Source of the DNA: Coriobacteriaceae bacterium
GTDB lineage: Bacteria > Actinomycetota > Coriobacteriia > Anaerosomatales > D1FN1-002
Direction of reading: 5' to 3'
Length of the DNA stretch: 5,533 nt
Assembly (NCBI GenBank): GCA_013824215.1
Contig: PNNM01000078.1
Span: 1 to 5,533 of the forward strand
Of this stretch, positions 1 to 5,533 are shown piece by piece. The translations under genes were made by a program, and so were the position numbers. The number at the start of each line of letters is the position of its first letter. Position 1 is the stretch's first letter. The notes beneath the pieces are model-generated. The model was not told the DNA's origin and ran no database searches. It saw only the letters and a list, made by a program, of their open reading frames with translations.

Positions 1-618
<618 letters not shown>

Positions 619-664
619 TGTGTCCGTCTTCCTTCCGCTTCTCGTCGTCCCTGCGGCCGAGTGC
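619..664 (-). other. argR-argG intergenic gap
   Basis: This 46-nt spacer is the longest in the operon. It holds the argG ribosome site. I see no inverted repeat followed by a T-run, no ArgR-box-like AT-rich palindrome and no clear -10/-35 pair. Read-through from argR into argG on the same transcript is the simplest reading. Confidence 0.6.
630..636 (-). promoter_or_regulatory. Ribosome binding site of argG
   Basis: GGAAGGA on the minus strand lies 11 nt upstream of the GTG at 618. The spacing is a little long, but no better site is present, and this supports the GTG as the argG start. Because argG is 46 nt from argR, it probably relies on this site for its own initiation rather than on coupling to argR. 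Confidence 0.65.
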
Positions 665-1096
665 CTACAGCCCCGACCGGTACTTGTGCAACGCCGACAC
701 GAGCGCAGCGGCCTCCGCAGCCGAGCCCGTGATCAGCAGGACGGTGTCGTCGCCCGCTATCGAGCCGAGCACCTGCGGGAACACCGCGGCATCCAGCGCC
801 GCAGCCACCCCCTGTGCGCCGCCGGCCAGCGTCTTGACGATGACGAGCTGCTCGGAGGGCAGCACGCCGGTGACAAGATCGGTGAACATGCGGTGCAGGT
901 GCAGGTCCTCCGGCAGGGCGTAGATGCCGCCGGCGACCTTCTTCAGCCCCATCTCCACGATGTCCCGCGAGACCGTCGCCTGGGTGCACGGGAACCCGGC
1001 CCTCACGAGCCTGTCCGCTATCTCCTGCTGGGTGCGCAGGCGCTCGGTGCGCACCACGCGCCTGATCTCGGCCTGTCTCGTCTTGCGCTTGCTCAT
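665..1096 (-). CDS. argR: Arginine repressor ArgR
   Basis: This is the transcriptional regulator of arginine metabolism. The family acts as a hexamer that binds L-arginine as co-repressor and then binds ARG-box operators. The protein has 143 residues, slightly below the usual ~150. Residues 1-70 form the winged helix-turn-helix; the recognition segment TQATVSRD at 38-45 contains the near-invariant Ser-Arg pair. Residues about 80-143 form the oligomerisation and arginine-binding domain, with GSIAGDDT at 111-118, whose two aspartates (116, 117) match the arginine-contacting pair of the family. The common form is GTIAGDDT, so Thr to Ser here is conservative. The ATG at 1096 lies 7 nt after argF and is preceded by GAGG overlapping the argF stop. 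Its place inside the operon suggests autoregulation, though no operator is visible in the window. AhrC is the name of the Bacillus orthologue. Confidence 0.97.
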   Translation of the reverse strand: MSKRKTRQAEIRRVVRTERLRTQQEIADRLVRAGFPCTQATVSRDIVEMGLKKVAGGIYALPEDLHLHRMFTDLVTGVLPSEQLVIVKTLAGGAQGVAAALDAAVFPQVLGSIAGDDTVLLITGSAAEAAALVSALHKYRSGL

Positions 1097-1101
1097 CGTC
1101 G

Positions 1102-1105
1102 CCTC
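1102..1105 (-). promoter_or_regulatory. Ribosome binding site of argR, overlapping the argF stop
   Basis: GAGG on the minus strand overlaps the argF TGA stop (1104-1106) and lies 5 nt before the argR ATG at 1096. Ribosomes finishing argF would pass directly over this site, which suggests coupled translation of repressor and enzyme. Confidence 0.6.
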
Positions 1106-2051
1106 ACCGCTCCATCAACAGCGATATGAGGGCCTGCTGGGCCCACAACCGGTTCTCCGCTTCGTCGAACACCACCGACTCCGCCGAGTCGATGACCGAG
1201 TCCGTGACCTCCTCGCCCCGGTGCGCCGGCAGGCAGTGCATGAACAGCGCATCCGGCGCGGCGAGGGCCATCATCTCATCGTCGACCGTGAAGCCGGCGA
1301 ACGCGGCCACGCGCGCGGCGTGCTCGGCCTCCTGCCCCATCGACGCCCACGTGTCGGTCGCGATCACGTCGGCGCCGCACGCCGCGTCACGCGGGTCGGC
1401 CACGACGGCGATCTGCGCGCCGGTCCCGTGGCGCTCGGTCAGGCTGATCGCCTGGGCCACCACGCCGGGGTCGGGCTGGTAGCCGAGCGGGGAGGCCACC
1501 GTCACGTGCATACCCGTCAGCGCGCCCGCCAGCAGGTACGTGTTCGCCATGTTGTTGCCGTCGCCGACGTAGACGAAGCGGACACCCGCGAGCCTTTCCA
1601 GATGCTCCTCGATCGTCAGCAGGTCCGCCAGCCCCTGACAGGGGTGGTGGTCGTCGGTCAGCGCGTTGATGACCGGCGCTTCCGCATGCTCAGCGACTTG
1701 TTCGACGTGCGACTGCTCGAACGTGCGCAGCACGATGAGGTCCACGAACCGGTCGAGGACCTTGACGGTGTCGTGGACGGTCTCGCTGCGCGAGAACGCG
1801 TCGCCCGGCCCGAGGATCACCGGCTCGATGCCGAGGTTGCGGCAGGCGACCTCGAAGCTCACCCGCGTACGCAGAGAGGGCTTCAGCATGATGATCGCCG
1901 CGTACTTCCCACCGTGGCTCGGCCGGCCGCCCGCGGCCTGCCGCCACATGCGCTTGTGCGCCACGGCGCGGTCGAGGACGAGCCGGACCTCGTCGGGTGT
2001 CAGGTCGGCGAGCGTCAGCACATCGCGTCCGTGAAGCGTGTTCACCGGCAT
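1104..2051 (-). CDS. argF: Ornithine carbamoyltransferase
   Basis: This cytosolic enzyme transfers the carbamoyl group from carbamoyl phosphate to ornithine, giving citrulline (sixth arginine step). The protein has 315 residues, normal for the family. The carbamoyl-phosphate-binding domain carries PSLRTR at 58-63, a known variant of the usual STRTR, and HPCQ at 136-139. The ornithine domain carries D233 and SMG at 237-239, then the catalytic HCLP at 272-275 and AENRL at 298-302. The frame is open further upstream to 2120, but that extension lies inside argD and does not resemble the family. The ATG at 2051 is chosen because it overlaps the argD stop as TGATG and follows a GGAGGT site by 6 nt. 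Oddities are RSE at 88-90 where RGE is usual, and Trp303 where His often follows AENRL. The SMG motif and context favour ornithine over acetylornithine, succinylornithine or putrescine as acceptor, but this is inference. Confidence 0.95.
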   Translation of the reverse strand: MPVNTLHGRDVLTLADLTPDEVRLVLDRAVAHKRMWRQAAGGRPSHGGKYAAIIMLKPSLRTRVSFEVACRNLGIEPVILGPGDAFSRSETVHDTVKVLDRFVDLIVLRTFEQSHVEQVAEHAEAPVINALTDDHHPCQGLADLLTIEEHLERLAGVRFVYVGDGNNMANTYLLAGALTGMHVTVASPLGYQPDPGVVAQAISLTERHGTGAQIAVVADPRDAACGADVIATDTWASMGQEAEHAARVAAFAGFTVDDEMMALAAPDALFMHCLPAHRGEEVTDSVIDSAESVVFDEAENRLWAQQALISLLMER

Positions 2052-3259
2052 CACGACACCTCCGCGGTCAGCAGCTCCGAGAGCACTTCGAGCAGCGTGT
2101 CGCACTCGCCCACCCCACACACGAGCGGCGGTAGGAAGCGCAGGACACGCTCGCCGATGTTGTTGACGACGAGCCCGCGTGCCAGGGCCGCGGCCGCCAC
2201 GGCGGCGGCATTCGGTTGGATCAGCTCGGCGGCGAGCATGAGCCCGGCGCCGCGCACCTCAGCGATCGCTCCCGTGCTCTCGGCGAGCGCGATGAGCCCG
2301 GCGGCGAGGTAGCCCCCGGTCGCTTCGGCGTTCTCACCGAGCCGCTCGGACTGCAGAGCGGCGATCGTCGCCCGTGCGGCCGCGCAGATGACCGGCCCGC
2401 CCGCGAACGTGGAGCCGTGGTCTCCGGGTTTGAAGACGTCCGCCACTGGCGAGCGCGCCACCACAGCACCGATCGGCAGGCCGTTGGCCATCCCCTTGGC
2501 GAGACACGAGATGTCCGAGGACACGCCGTAGCGCTCCTGCGCGAACGCCGGGCCGGTGCGCCAGAAGCCGGTCTGGACCTCGTCGAGCACGAGCAGGACC
2601 TCCCGCTCGTCGCACAGGCACCGCACCGCGGCCAGGTACTCCGGGTCGCACTGGTACACGCCGCCCTCGCCCTGGACCGGCTCGAGCATCACCGCGCACG
2701 TCTGGTGGTCGACGACCGCGGCCAGCGCGTCGATGTCGTTCAGCGGCACGTGCACGAAGCCGGGCGGGAGCGGCTCGAAGGCCGCCTGCTTGGACGGCTG
2801 GCCGGTGGCCGCGAGCGCGGCGAGCGTCCGCCCGTGGAACGAGCGCTCGGCCGTCACGATCTTGAAGCAGTGCTCGCCCCGCGTCTCCTTGCCCCACTTG
2901 CGCGCGAGTTTGATGGCGCCCTCGCACGCCTCGGCTCCCGAGTTGCACGGGAACACCTTGCGTCCGCCGCCCAGCAGCTCCACGAGTGTCTCGGCCAGCT
3001 CGTCGCGGTGCTCGGCGAAGTAGAGGTTCGAGACCTGGACGAGCTTCGCGGCCTGCTCGGCGAGCGCGGCGGTCACCGCGGGGTGCGCGTGGCCGAGGTT
3101 GACGCAGCCGACCCCGGCGACGAAGTCGAGGTACTCTCGCCCGTCATCGTCGTAGAGACGCATCCCGGAACCGCGCACGAACATCACCGGCTTCCGGGCG
3201 TACGTCGGCATGTGCACCGCCGCGTCGAGCGCGGCCGTCTGCTCGTGGAGGGCGCCCAT
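2051..3259 (-). CDS. argD: Acetylornithine aminotransferase
   Basis: This PLP-dependent class III aminotransferase converts N-acetylglutamate semialdehyde and glutamate to N-acetylornithine and 2-oxoglutarate (fourth arginine step). The length of 402 residues is normal. Cofactor-site motifs in order are NSGAEA 106-111, FHGRT 141-145, EPVQGEGG 193-200, LDEVQTG 225-231 (D226 would contact the pyridine nitrogen), AKGMANGLPIGA with the Schiff-base lysine K255, and GSTFAGGP 282-289. The ATG at 3259 directly abuts the argB stop (TAGATG). The next ATG (residue 17) has no ribosome site and would trim the N-terminal helix. No good Shine-Dalgarno precedes it; the nearest GAGG is 14 nt away, so coupling to argB is likely. 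Oddities are FWRTG at 232-236 where a Gly usually precedes RTG, GGP where GGNP is usual, and 12 cysteines. Ornithine aminotransferase is the main alternative; the operon context favours ArgD. Confidence 0.95.
   Translation of the reverse strand: MGALHEQTAALDAAVHMPTYARKPVMFVRGSGMRLYDDDGREYLDFVAGVGCVNLGHAHPAVTAALAEQAAKLVQVSNLYFAEHRDELAETLVELLGGGRKVFPCNSGAEACEGAIKLARKWGKETRGEHCFKIVTAERSFHGRTLAALAATGQPSKQAAFEPLPPGFVHVPLNDIDALAAVVDHQTCAVMLEPVQGEGGVYQCDPEYLAAVRCLCDEREVLLVLDEVQTGFWRTGPAFAQERYGVSSDISCLAKGMANGLPIGAVVARSPVADVFKPGDHGSTFAGGPVICAAARATIAALQSERLGENAEATGGYLAAGLIALAESTGAIAEVRGAGLMLAAELIQPNAAAVAAAALARGLVVNNIGERVLRFLPPLVCGVGECDTLLEVLSELLTAEVS
2058..2063 (-). promoter_or_regulatory. Strong ribosome binding site of argF
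   Basis: GGAGGT on the minus strand lies inside the last codons of argD, 6 nt upstream of the ATG at 2051. It is the best Shine-Dalgarno match of any gene in the window and settles the argF start against the longer open frame reaching 2120. Confidence 0.85.
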
Positions 3260-4135
3260 CTAGAGCAGCGCCGCCTCGGCCGGCTCGGCGTCGTGGGTGA
3301 TCATCGTGCCGACGCCCTCGTCGGTGTAGACCTCCAACAGCAGGGCGTGCGGCACGGTGCCGTTGAGGATGTGGGCACGGTGCACGCCCGCGTCGAGCGC
3401 GTCGACGCACGCCCGGACCTTCGGGATCATGCCCGAGGACAGACCACCGGCGAGTGCCTTCTTGGCCTCCGTGAGCGACAGGCGGCTGATGAGCGACCCT
3501 TTGTCGTCGAAGTCCGCGTACAGGCCGTCCACGTCGGTGAGGAAGATGACTTTCTCGCTGCCGAGCGCCGTGGCCAGCTCGCCCGCGACAAGGTCCGCGT
3601 TGATGTTGAACGAGCCGCCGTCGCCCGCGCCCACGGAGGCGATGACAGGAACGAAGCCGTCCTCGATGAGATTGATGACGACGGTGGTGTCCACCTCGGC
3701 GACCTCTCCGACCCGCCCGAGCTCGGGCGAGACCTGCCGCGCGCGGATGAGGTTCGCGTCGTCACCGGAGATGCCCACCGCGAGCCGCCCGTGGGCGTTG
3801 ATCGCGGCCACGAGCTCCTTGTTCACCTTGCCCACCAGCACCATCTTCACGACCTCCATGGCCGCTTCGTCGGTGACCCGCAGGCCGTCGACGAAGCGCA
3901 CCTCCATGCCGAGGCGCTCCATGTACTGCGTGATCTCCGGGCCGCCGCCGTGCACGATGACCGGGTTCATGCCCATCAGCTTCATGAGCACGACGTCGCT
4001 GGCCACCATGTCGCGCAGGCCCGGGTCGTTCATGGCGGCGCCGCCGTACTTGATGACGACGGTCTTGCCCCATGCGCGCTTGATCCACGGCAGCGCCTCG
4101 GTCAGCGTCTCGGCCTTTGTCAGCAGGTGCTCCAC
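3260..4135 (-). CDS. argB: Acetylglutamate kinase
   Basis: This amino-acid-kinase-family enzyme phosphorylates N-acetylglutamate with ATP (second arginine step). With the GTG at 4135 the protein has 291 residues, normal for the family. Motifs are KYGG 29-32 (K29, phosphoryl-transfer lysine), the glycine-rich HGGGP 62-66, GLRVTD 84-89, NINAD 177-181, FLTDVDGLY 198-206 and GMIPK 235-239 (K239). The N-terminal stretch at about 7-24 (KAETLTEALPWIKRAWGK) matches the N-helix of hexameric, arginine-inhibited kinases, and the C-terminal DEGVGTMI at 272-279 also fits that class. Feedback inhibition by arginine is therefore inferred. The frame remains open upstream through argJ, but that is antisense-like low-complexity sequence and not protein. 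The GTG lies 8 nt after the argJ stop, with CAGGAG 12 nt upstream of it. A CTG at 4147 in the same frame is a less likely start. Confidence 0.96.
   Translation of the reverse strand: MEHLLTKAETLTEALPWIKRAWGKTVVIKYGGAAMNDPGLRDMVASDVVLMKLMGMNPVIVHGGGPEITQYMERLGMEVRFVDGLRVTDEAAMEVVKMVLVGKVNKELVAAINAHGRLAVGISGDDANLIRARQVSPELGRVGEVAEVDTTVVINLIEDGFVPVIASVGAGDGGSFNINADLVAGELATALGSEKVIFLTDVDGLYADFDDKGSLISRLSLTEAKKALAGGLSSGMIPKVRACVDALDAGVHRAHILNGTVPHALLLEVYTDEGVGTMITHDAEPAEAALL
3714..3729. repeat. 16-bp perfect palindrome inside argB
   Basis: CGCCCGAGCTCGGGCG reads the same on both strands. It encodes part of SPELGR (residues 136-141 of the kinase). As RNA it could form a six-pair GC stem with an AGCU loop. 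No T-run follows on either strand, so it is not a standard terminator. It may simply result from codon choice in GC-rich DNA. Confidence 0.4.
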
Positions 4136-4143
4136 TGTCTCAC

Positions 4144-5370
4144 TCAGCTCCTGTACTCGCCGTTGATGCGCACGTACTCGTAGGACAGGTCGCAGGTCCA
4201 CACGACCGCCTCGCCGCCGCCGAGGTGCAGGTCGACCGAGACCTCGATCTCGGGCTCGGTCAGCGCGCGGGCCGCGGCATCCTCGTCGAACGCAAGGCCG
4301 GTCCCACCGGAGCAGGTCAGGATGCCCGCGAAATGCACGTCGACCTTGGCCGGATCCACCTGTGCGCCGGACTTGCCCACCGCCATGACGACCCGGCCCC
4401 AGTTCGCGTCGCCGCCGAAGATGGCGGTCTTGAACAGCGGGGATGAGGCGATCGCGAAGGCGGCCCTCTCGGCGTCGGCGACCGATGCGGCACCGGTCAC
4501 GGTGACGGTCACGAACTTCGTGGCGCCCTCGCCGTCCCTCACGATCATCTTCGCGAGCCGCTCGCAGACTTCCCGGATCGCCGCCGCAACCGGTGTGTAC
4601 GCCTCGGAGTCCTCGCCGATCGCGGGCCCTCCCGCGGCGCCGGACGCCATGAGCAGGCACATGTCGTTGGTGGAGGTGTCGCCGTCGACGGTGATGCGGT
4701 TGAAAGTCAGGGAGTTCGCCGAGCGCAGCGCGGCGCCGCACGCTTCGGGGGTCAGCGGGGCGTCGGTGGTGACGAACGCGAGCATCGTGGCCATGTGCGG
4801 CTCGATCATCCCGCTGCCCTTGGCCATGCCCCCGACGGTGTACGTGCGGCCCTGCGCGCTGACGGTGAGCGCGGTCTGCTTCATGAACGTGTCGGTGGTC
4901 GTGATCGCCTCGGCGGCGGCATCGCCGTCGGCGGCGTCGAGCGCCTCGGCAGCCTCGGCGATCCCGGGCAGCACGAGCTCCATCGGCAGTGGGACGCCGA
5001 TGACGCCGGTGGAGGCGACGATCACCTCGCCGGGCGCGCATCCGAGCGCCCCGGCACACGCGGCGGCCATCGCCCGCGCGTCGGCCATCCCCGGCTCGCC
5101 CGTGCATGCATTGGCGTTGCCGGCATTGACGACGGCGGCCCGCGCGGTCCCGCCGGCGATGTGCTCCCGGCTGACGACGACCGGCGCGGCGGCCATGGCA
5201 TTCGTGGTGAAGACGGCAGCCGCGGGAACGGCCTTCCCGGCCGCTAGGATGCACACGTCGCGCTTGCCCGACTTCTTGATGCCGGCGCAGACCCCCGACG
5301 CCGAGAACCCGGCGGCCGCCACGATGCCACCGTCTGCGTGTCCGAACGCATGTGTCTCGAGCGTGCTCAC
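4144..5370 (-). CDS. argJ: Glutamate N-acetyltransferase / ornithine acetyltransferase ArgJ
   Basis: This enzyme moves the acetyl group from N-acetylornithine to glutamate, closing the acetyl cycle (step 5), and in many bacteria also uses acetyl-CoA (step 1). The protein has 408 residues, the usual length. The family is made as a precursor that cleaves itself before a nucleophilic threonine. Here KGSGMI (184-189) precedes MATML, giving T195 as nucleophile and an alpha chain of 194 residues. Other family blocks are NAGNANACTG 82-91, STGVIG 120-125, DGDTSTND 229-236, DGEGATK 279-285, FGGDANWGR 318-326 and the C-terminal RINGEYRS. The GTG at 5370 is chosen because it lies one base after the argC stop and gives a standard N-terminus; the longer open frame to 5517 only runs over argC in another frame. 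No Shine-Dalgarno is visible. Whether it is mono- or bifunctional cannot be read from the sequence; no argA is present in the window. Confidence 0.97.
   Translation of the reverse strand: MSTLETHAFGHADGGIVAAAGFSASGVCAGIKKSGKRDVCILAAGKAVPAAAVFTTNAMAAAPVVVSREHIAGGTARAAVVNAGNANACTGEPGMADARAMAAACAGALGCAPGEVIVASTGVIGVPLPMELVLPGIAEAAEALDAADGDAAAEAITTTDTFMKQTALTVSAQGRTYTVGGMAKGSGMIEPHMATMLAFVTTDAPLTPEACGAALRSANSLTFNRITVDGDTSTNDMCLLMASGAAGGPAIGEDSEAYTPVAAAIREVCERLAKMIVRDGEGATKFVTVTVTGAASVADAERAAFAIASSPLFKTAIFGGDANWGRVVMAVGKSGAQVDPAKVDVHFAGILTCSGGTGLAFDEDAAARALTEPEIEVSVDLHLGGGEAVVWTCDLSYEYVRINGEYRS
4148..4153 (-). promoter_or_regulatory. Probable ribosome binding site of argB
   Basis: CAGGAG on the minus strand sits in the last codons of argJ, 12 nt before the GTG at 4135. 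The spacing is longer than ideal, so the argB start is somewhat less certain than the gene itself. No closer purine-rich match to the anti-Shine-Dalgarno sequence is present. Confidence 0.5.
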
Positions 5371-5371
5371 G

Positions 5372-5533
5372 TCACACCACGGGGACAGGATGGTCGAGCC
5401 CGGCGGTCTCGGACAGTCCGAGCACGAGGTTCGCGCACTGCACGGCCTGGCCCGACGTGCCCTTGACCAGGTTGTCGATCGCGCACGCGACGACGAGCGT
5501 GGAGGACGCCTCATCATGCGCGATGCCGATGTG
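5372..5533 (-). CDS. argC: N-acetyl-gamma-glutamyl-phosphate reductase, C-terminal end (cut by right window edge)
   Basis: This NADPH-dependent reductase converts N-acetylglutamyl phosphate to the semialdehyde (third arginine step). Only the last 53 residues and the TGA stop are present. They contain the family's C-terminal signature: DNLVKGTSGQAVQCANL at visible residues 20-36, then LGLSETAGL at 38-46, ending in a short hydrophobic tail. The catalytic cysteine and histidine lie upstream, outside the window, so catalytic integrity cannot be judged. The stop is one base from the argJ GTG. The gene is first in the visible run, so the operon promoter and ArgR operator are expected beyond the right edge. 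Confidence 0.94.
   Translation of the reverse strand, partial: HIGIAHDEASSTLVVACAIDNLVKGTSGQAVQCANLVLGLSETAGLDHPVPVV

Noticed and set aside
1632..1644. Small inverted repeat CCCC-TGACA-GGGG in argF
   Set aside because: It has only four pairs, lies over the conserved HPCQ codons, is not followed by a T-run and is explained by coding constraint.
1104..2120. A longer argF start at 2120
   Set aside because: The extra 23 residues overlap argD and do not resemble the family. The GGAGGT site points to the ATG at 2051.
2186..2210. GC-rich repeat-like tract with GCC/GCG units in argD
   Set aside because: It encodes an alanine-rich stretch at about residues 351-360 of the aminotransferase. It is low-complexity coding sequence and not a separate repeat element.
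924..2312. A 462-codon open frame on the + strand, antisense to argR, argF and the 3' part of argD
   Set aside because: It has low-complexity Arg/His-rich composition and no motif, and it lies wholly opposite well-supported genes.
2216..4183. A 655-codon open frame on the + strand, antisense to argD and argB
   Set aside because: Its translation is Arg/His/Val/Asp-rich with no recognisable domain. Such long frames are expected opposite GC-rich genes, and both genes beneath it are fully supported.
3260..5254. A 664-codon minus-strand frame that would extend argB upstream through argJ
   Set aside because: The first ~370 codons are Arg/Gly/His low-complexity sequence in a non-coding frame of argJ. 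Only the last 291 codons are acetylglutamate kinase, and the GTG at 4135 is a fitting start.
4144..5517. A longer argJ start at 5517
   Set aside because: The extra 49 residues are an Arg/Ser-rich out-of-frame reading of the argC 3' end. The family N-terminus fits the GTG at 5370.

Overview
The window is a block of the arginine biosynthesis operon. All seven genes read on the minus strand, in transcription order argC (3' end only), argJ, argB, argD, argF, argR, argG (5' half only). The five complete genes are intact, with no frameshift, internal stop or missing catalytic motif. Identification rests on hand translation and recognition of family motifs; no database search was run.

Layout along the + strand, which is the reverse of transcription: argG 5' half (1-618), argR (665-1096), argF (1104-2051), argD (2051-3259), argB (3260-4135), argJ (4144-5370), argC 3' end (5372-5533). 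The junctions are very tight: argC/argJ 1 nt apart, argJ/argB 8 nt, argB/argD 0 nt, argD/argF overlapping by 1 nt, argF/argR 7 nt. The widest gap is argR/argG at 46 nt. No stretch over 300 bases lacks a gene. I saw no RNA gene, mobile element, CRISPR array, attachment site or convincing terminator. The promoter and its ArgR operator should lie upstream of argC, beyond the right edge of the window.

Together the genes cover most of the route from glutamate to argininosuccinate. ArgJ makes N-acetylglutamate and recycles the acetyl group. ArgB phosphorylates it, ArgC reduces it and ArgD transaminates it to N-acetylornithine. ArgJ releases ornithine, ArgF makes citrulline and ArgG makes argininosuccinate. 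ArgR is the arginine-responsive repressor and sits inside the operon it probably controls. argH, the last step, is not seen; it may follow argG beyond the left edge.

The DNA is GC-rich, with strong third-position G/C and frequent GTG starts. The argCJBDFRG order is the one familiar from Actinobacteria such as Mycobacterium. The ArgG sequence, however, does not look mycobacterial, and ArgD and ArgJ are rich in cysteine. A deep-branching, possibly anaerobic actinobacterium (Coriobacteriia-like) is a reasonable but unproven guess. I found no undescribed system here: the window is an ordinary, complete-looking biosynthetic operon, and the findings are modest.
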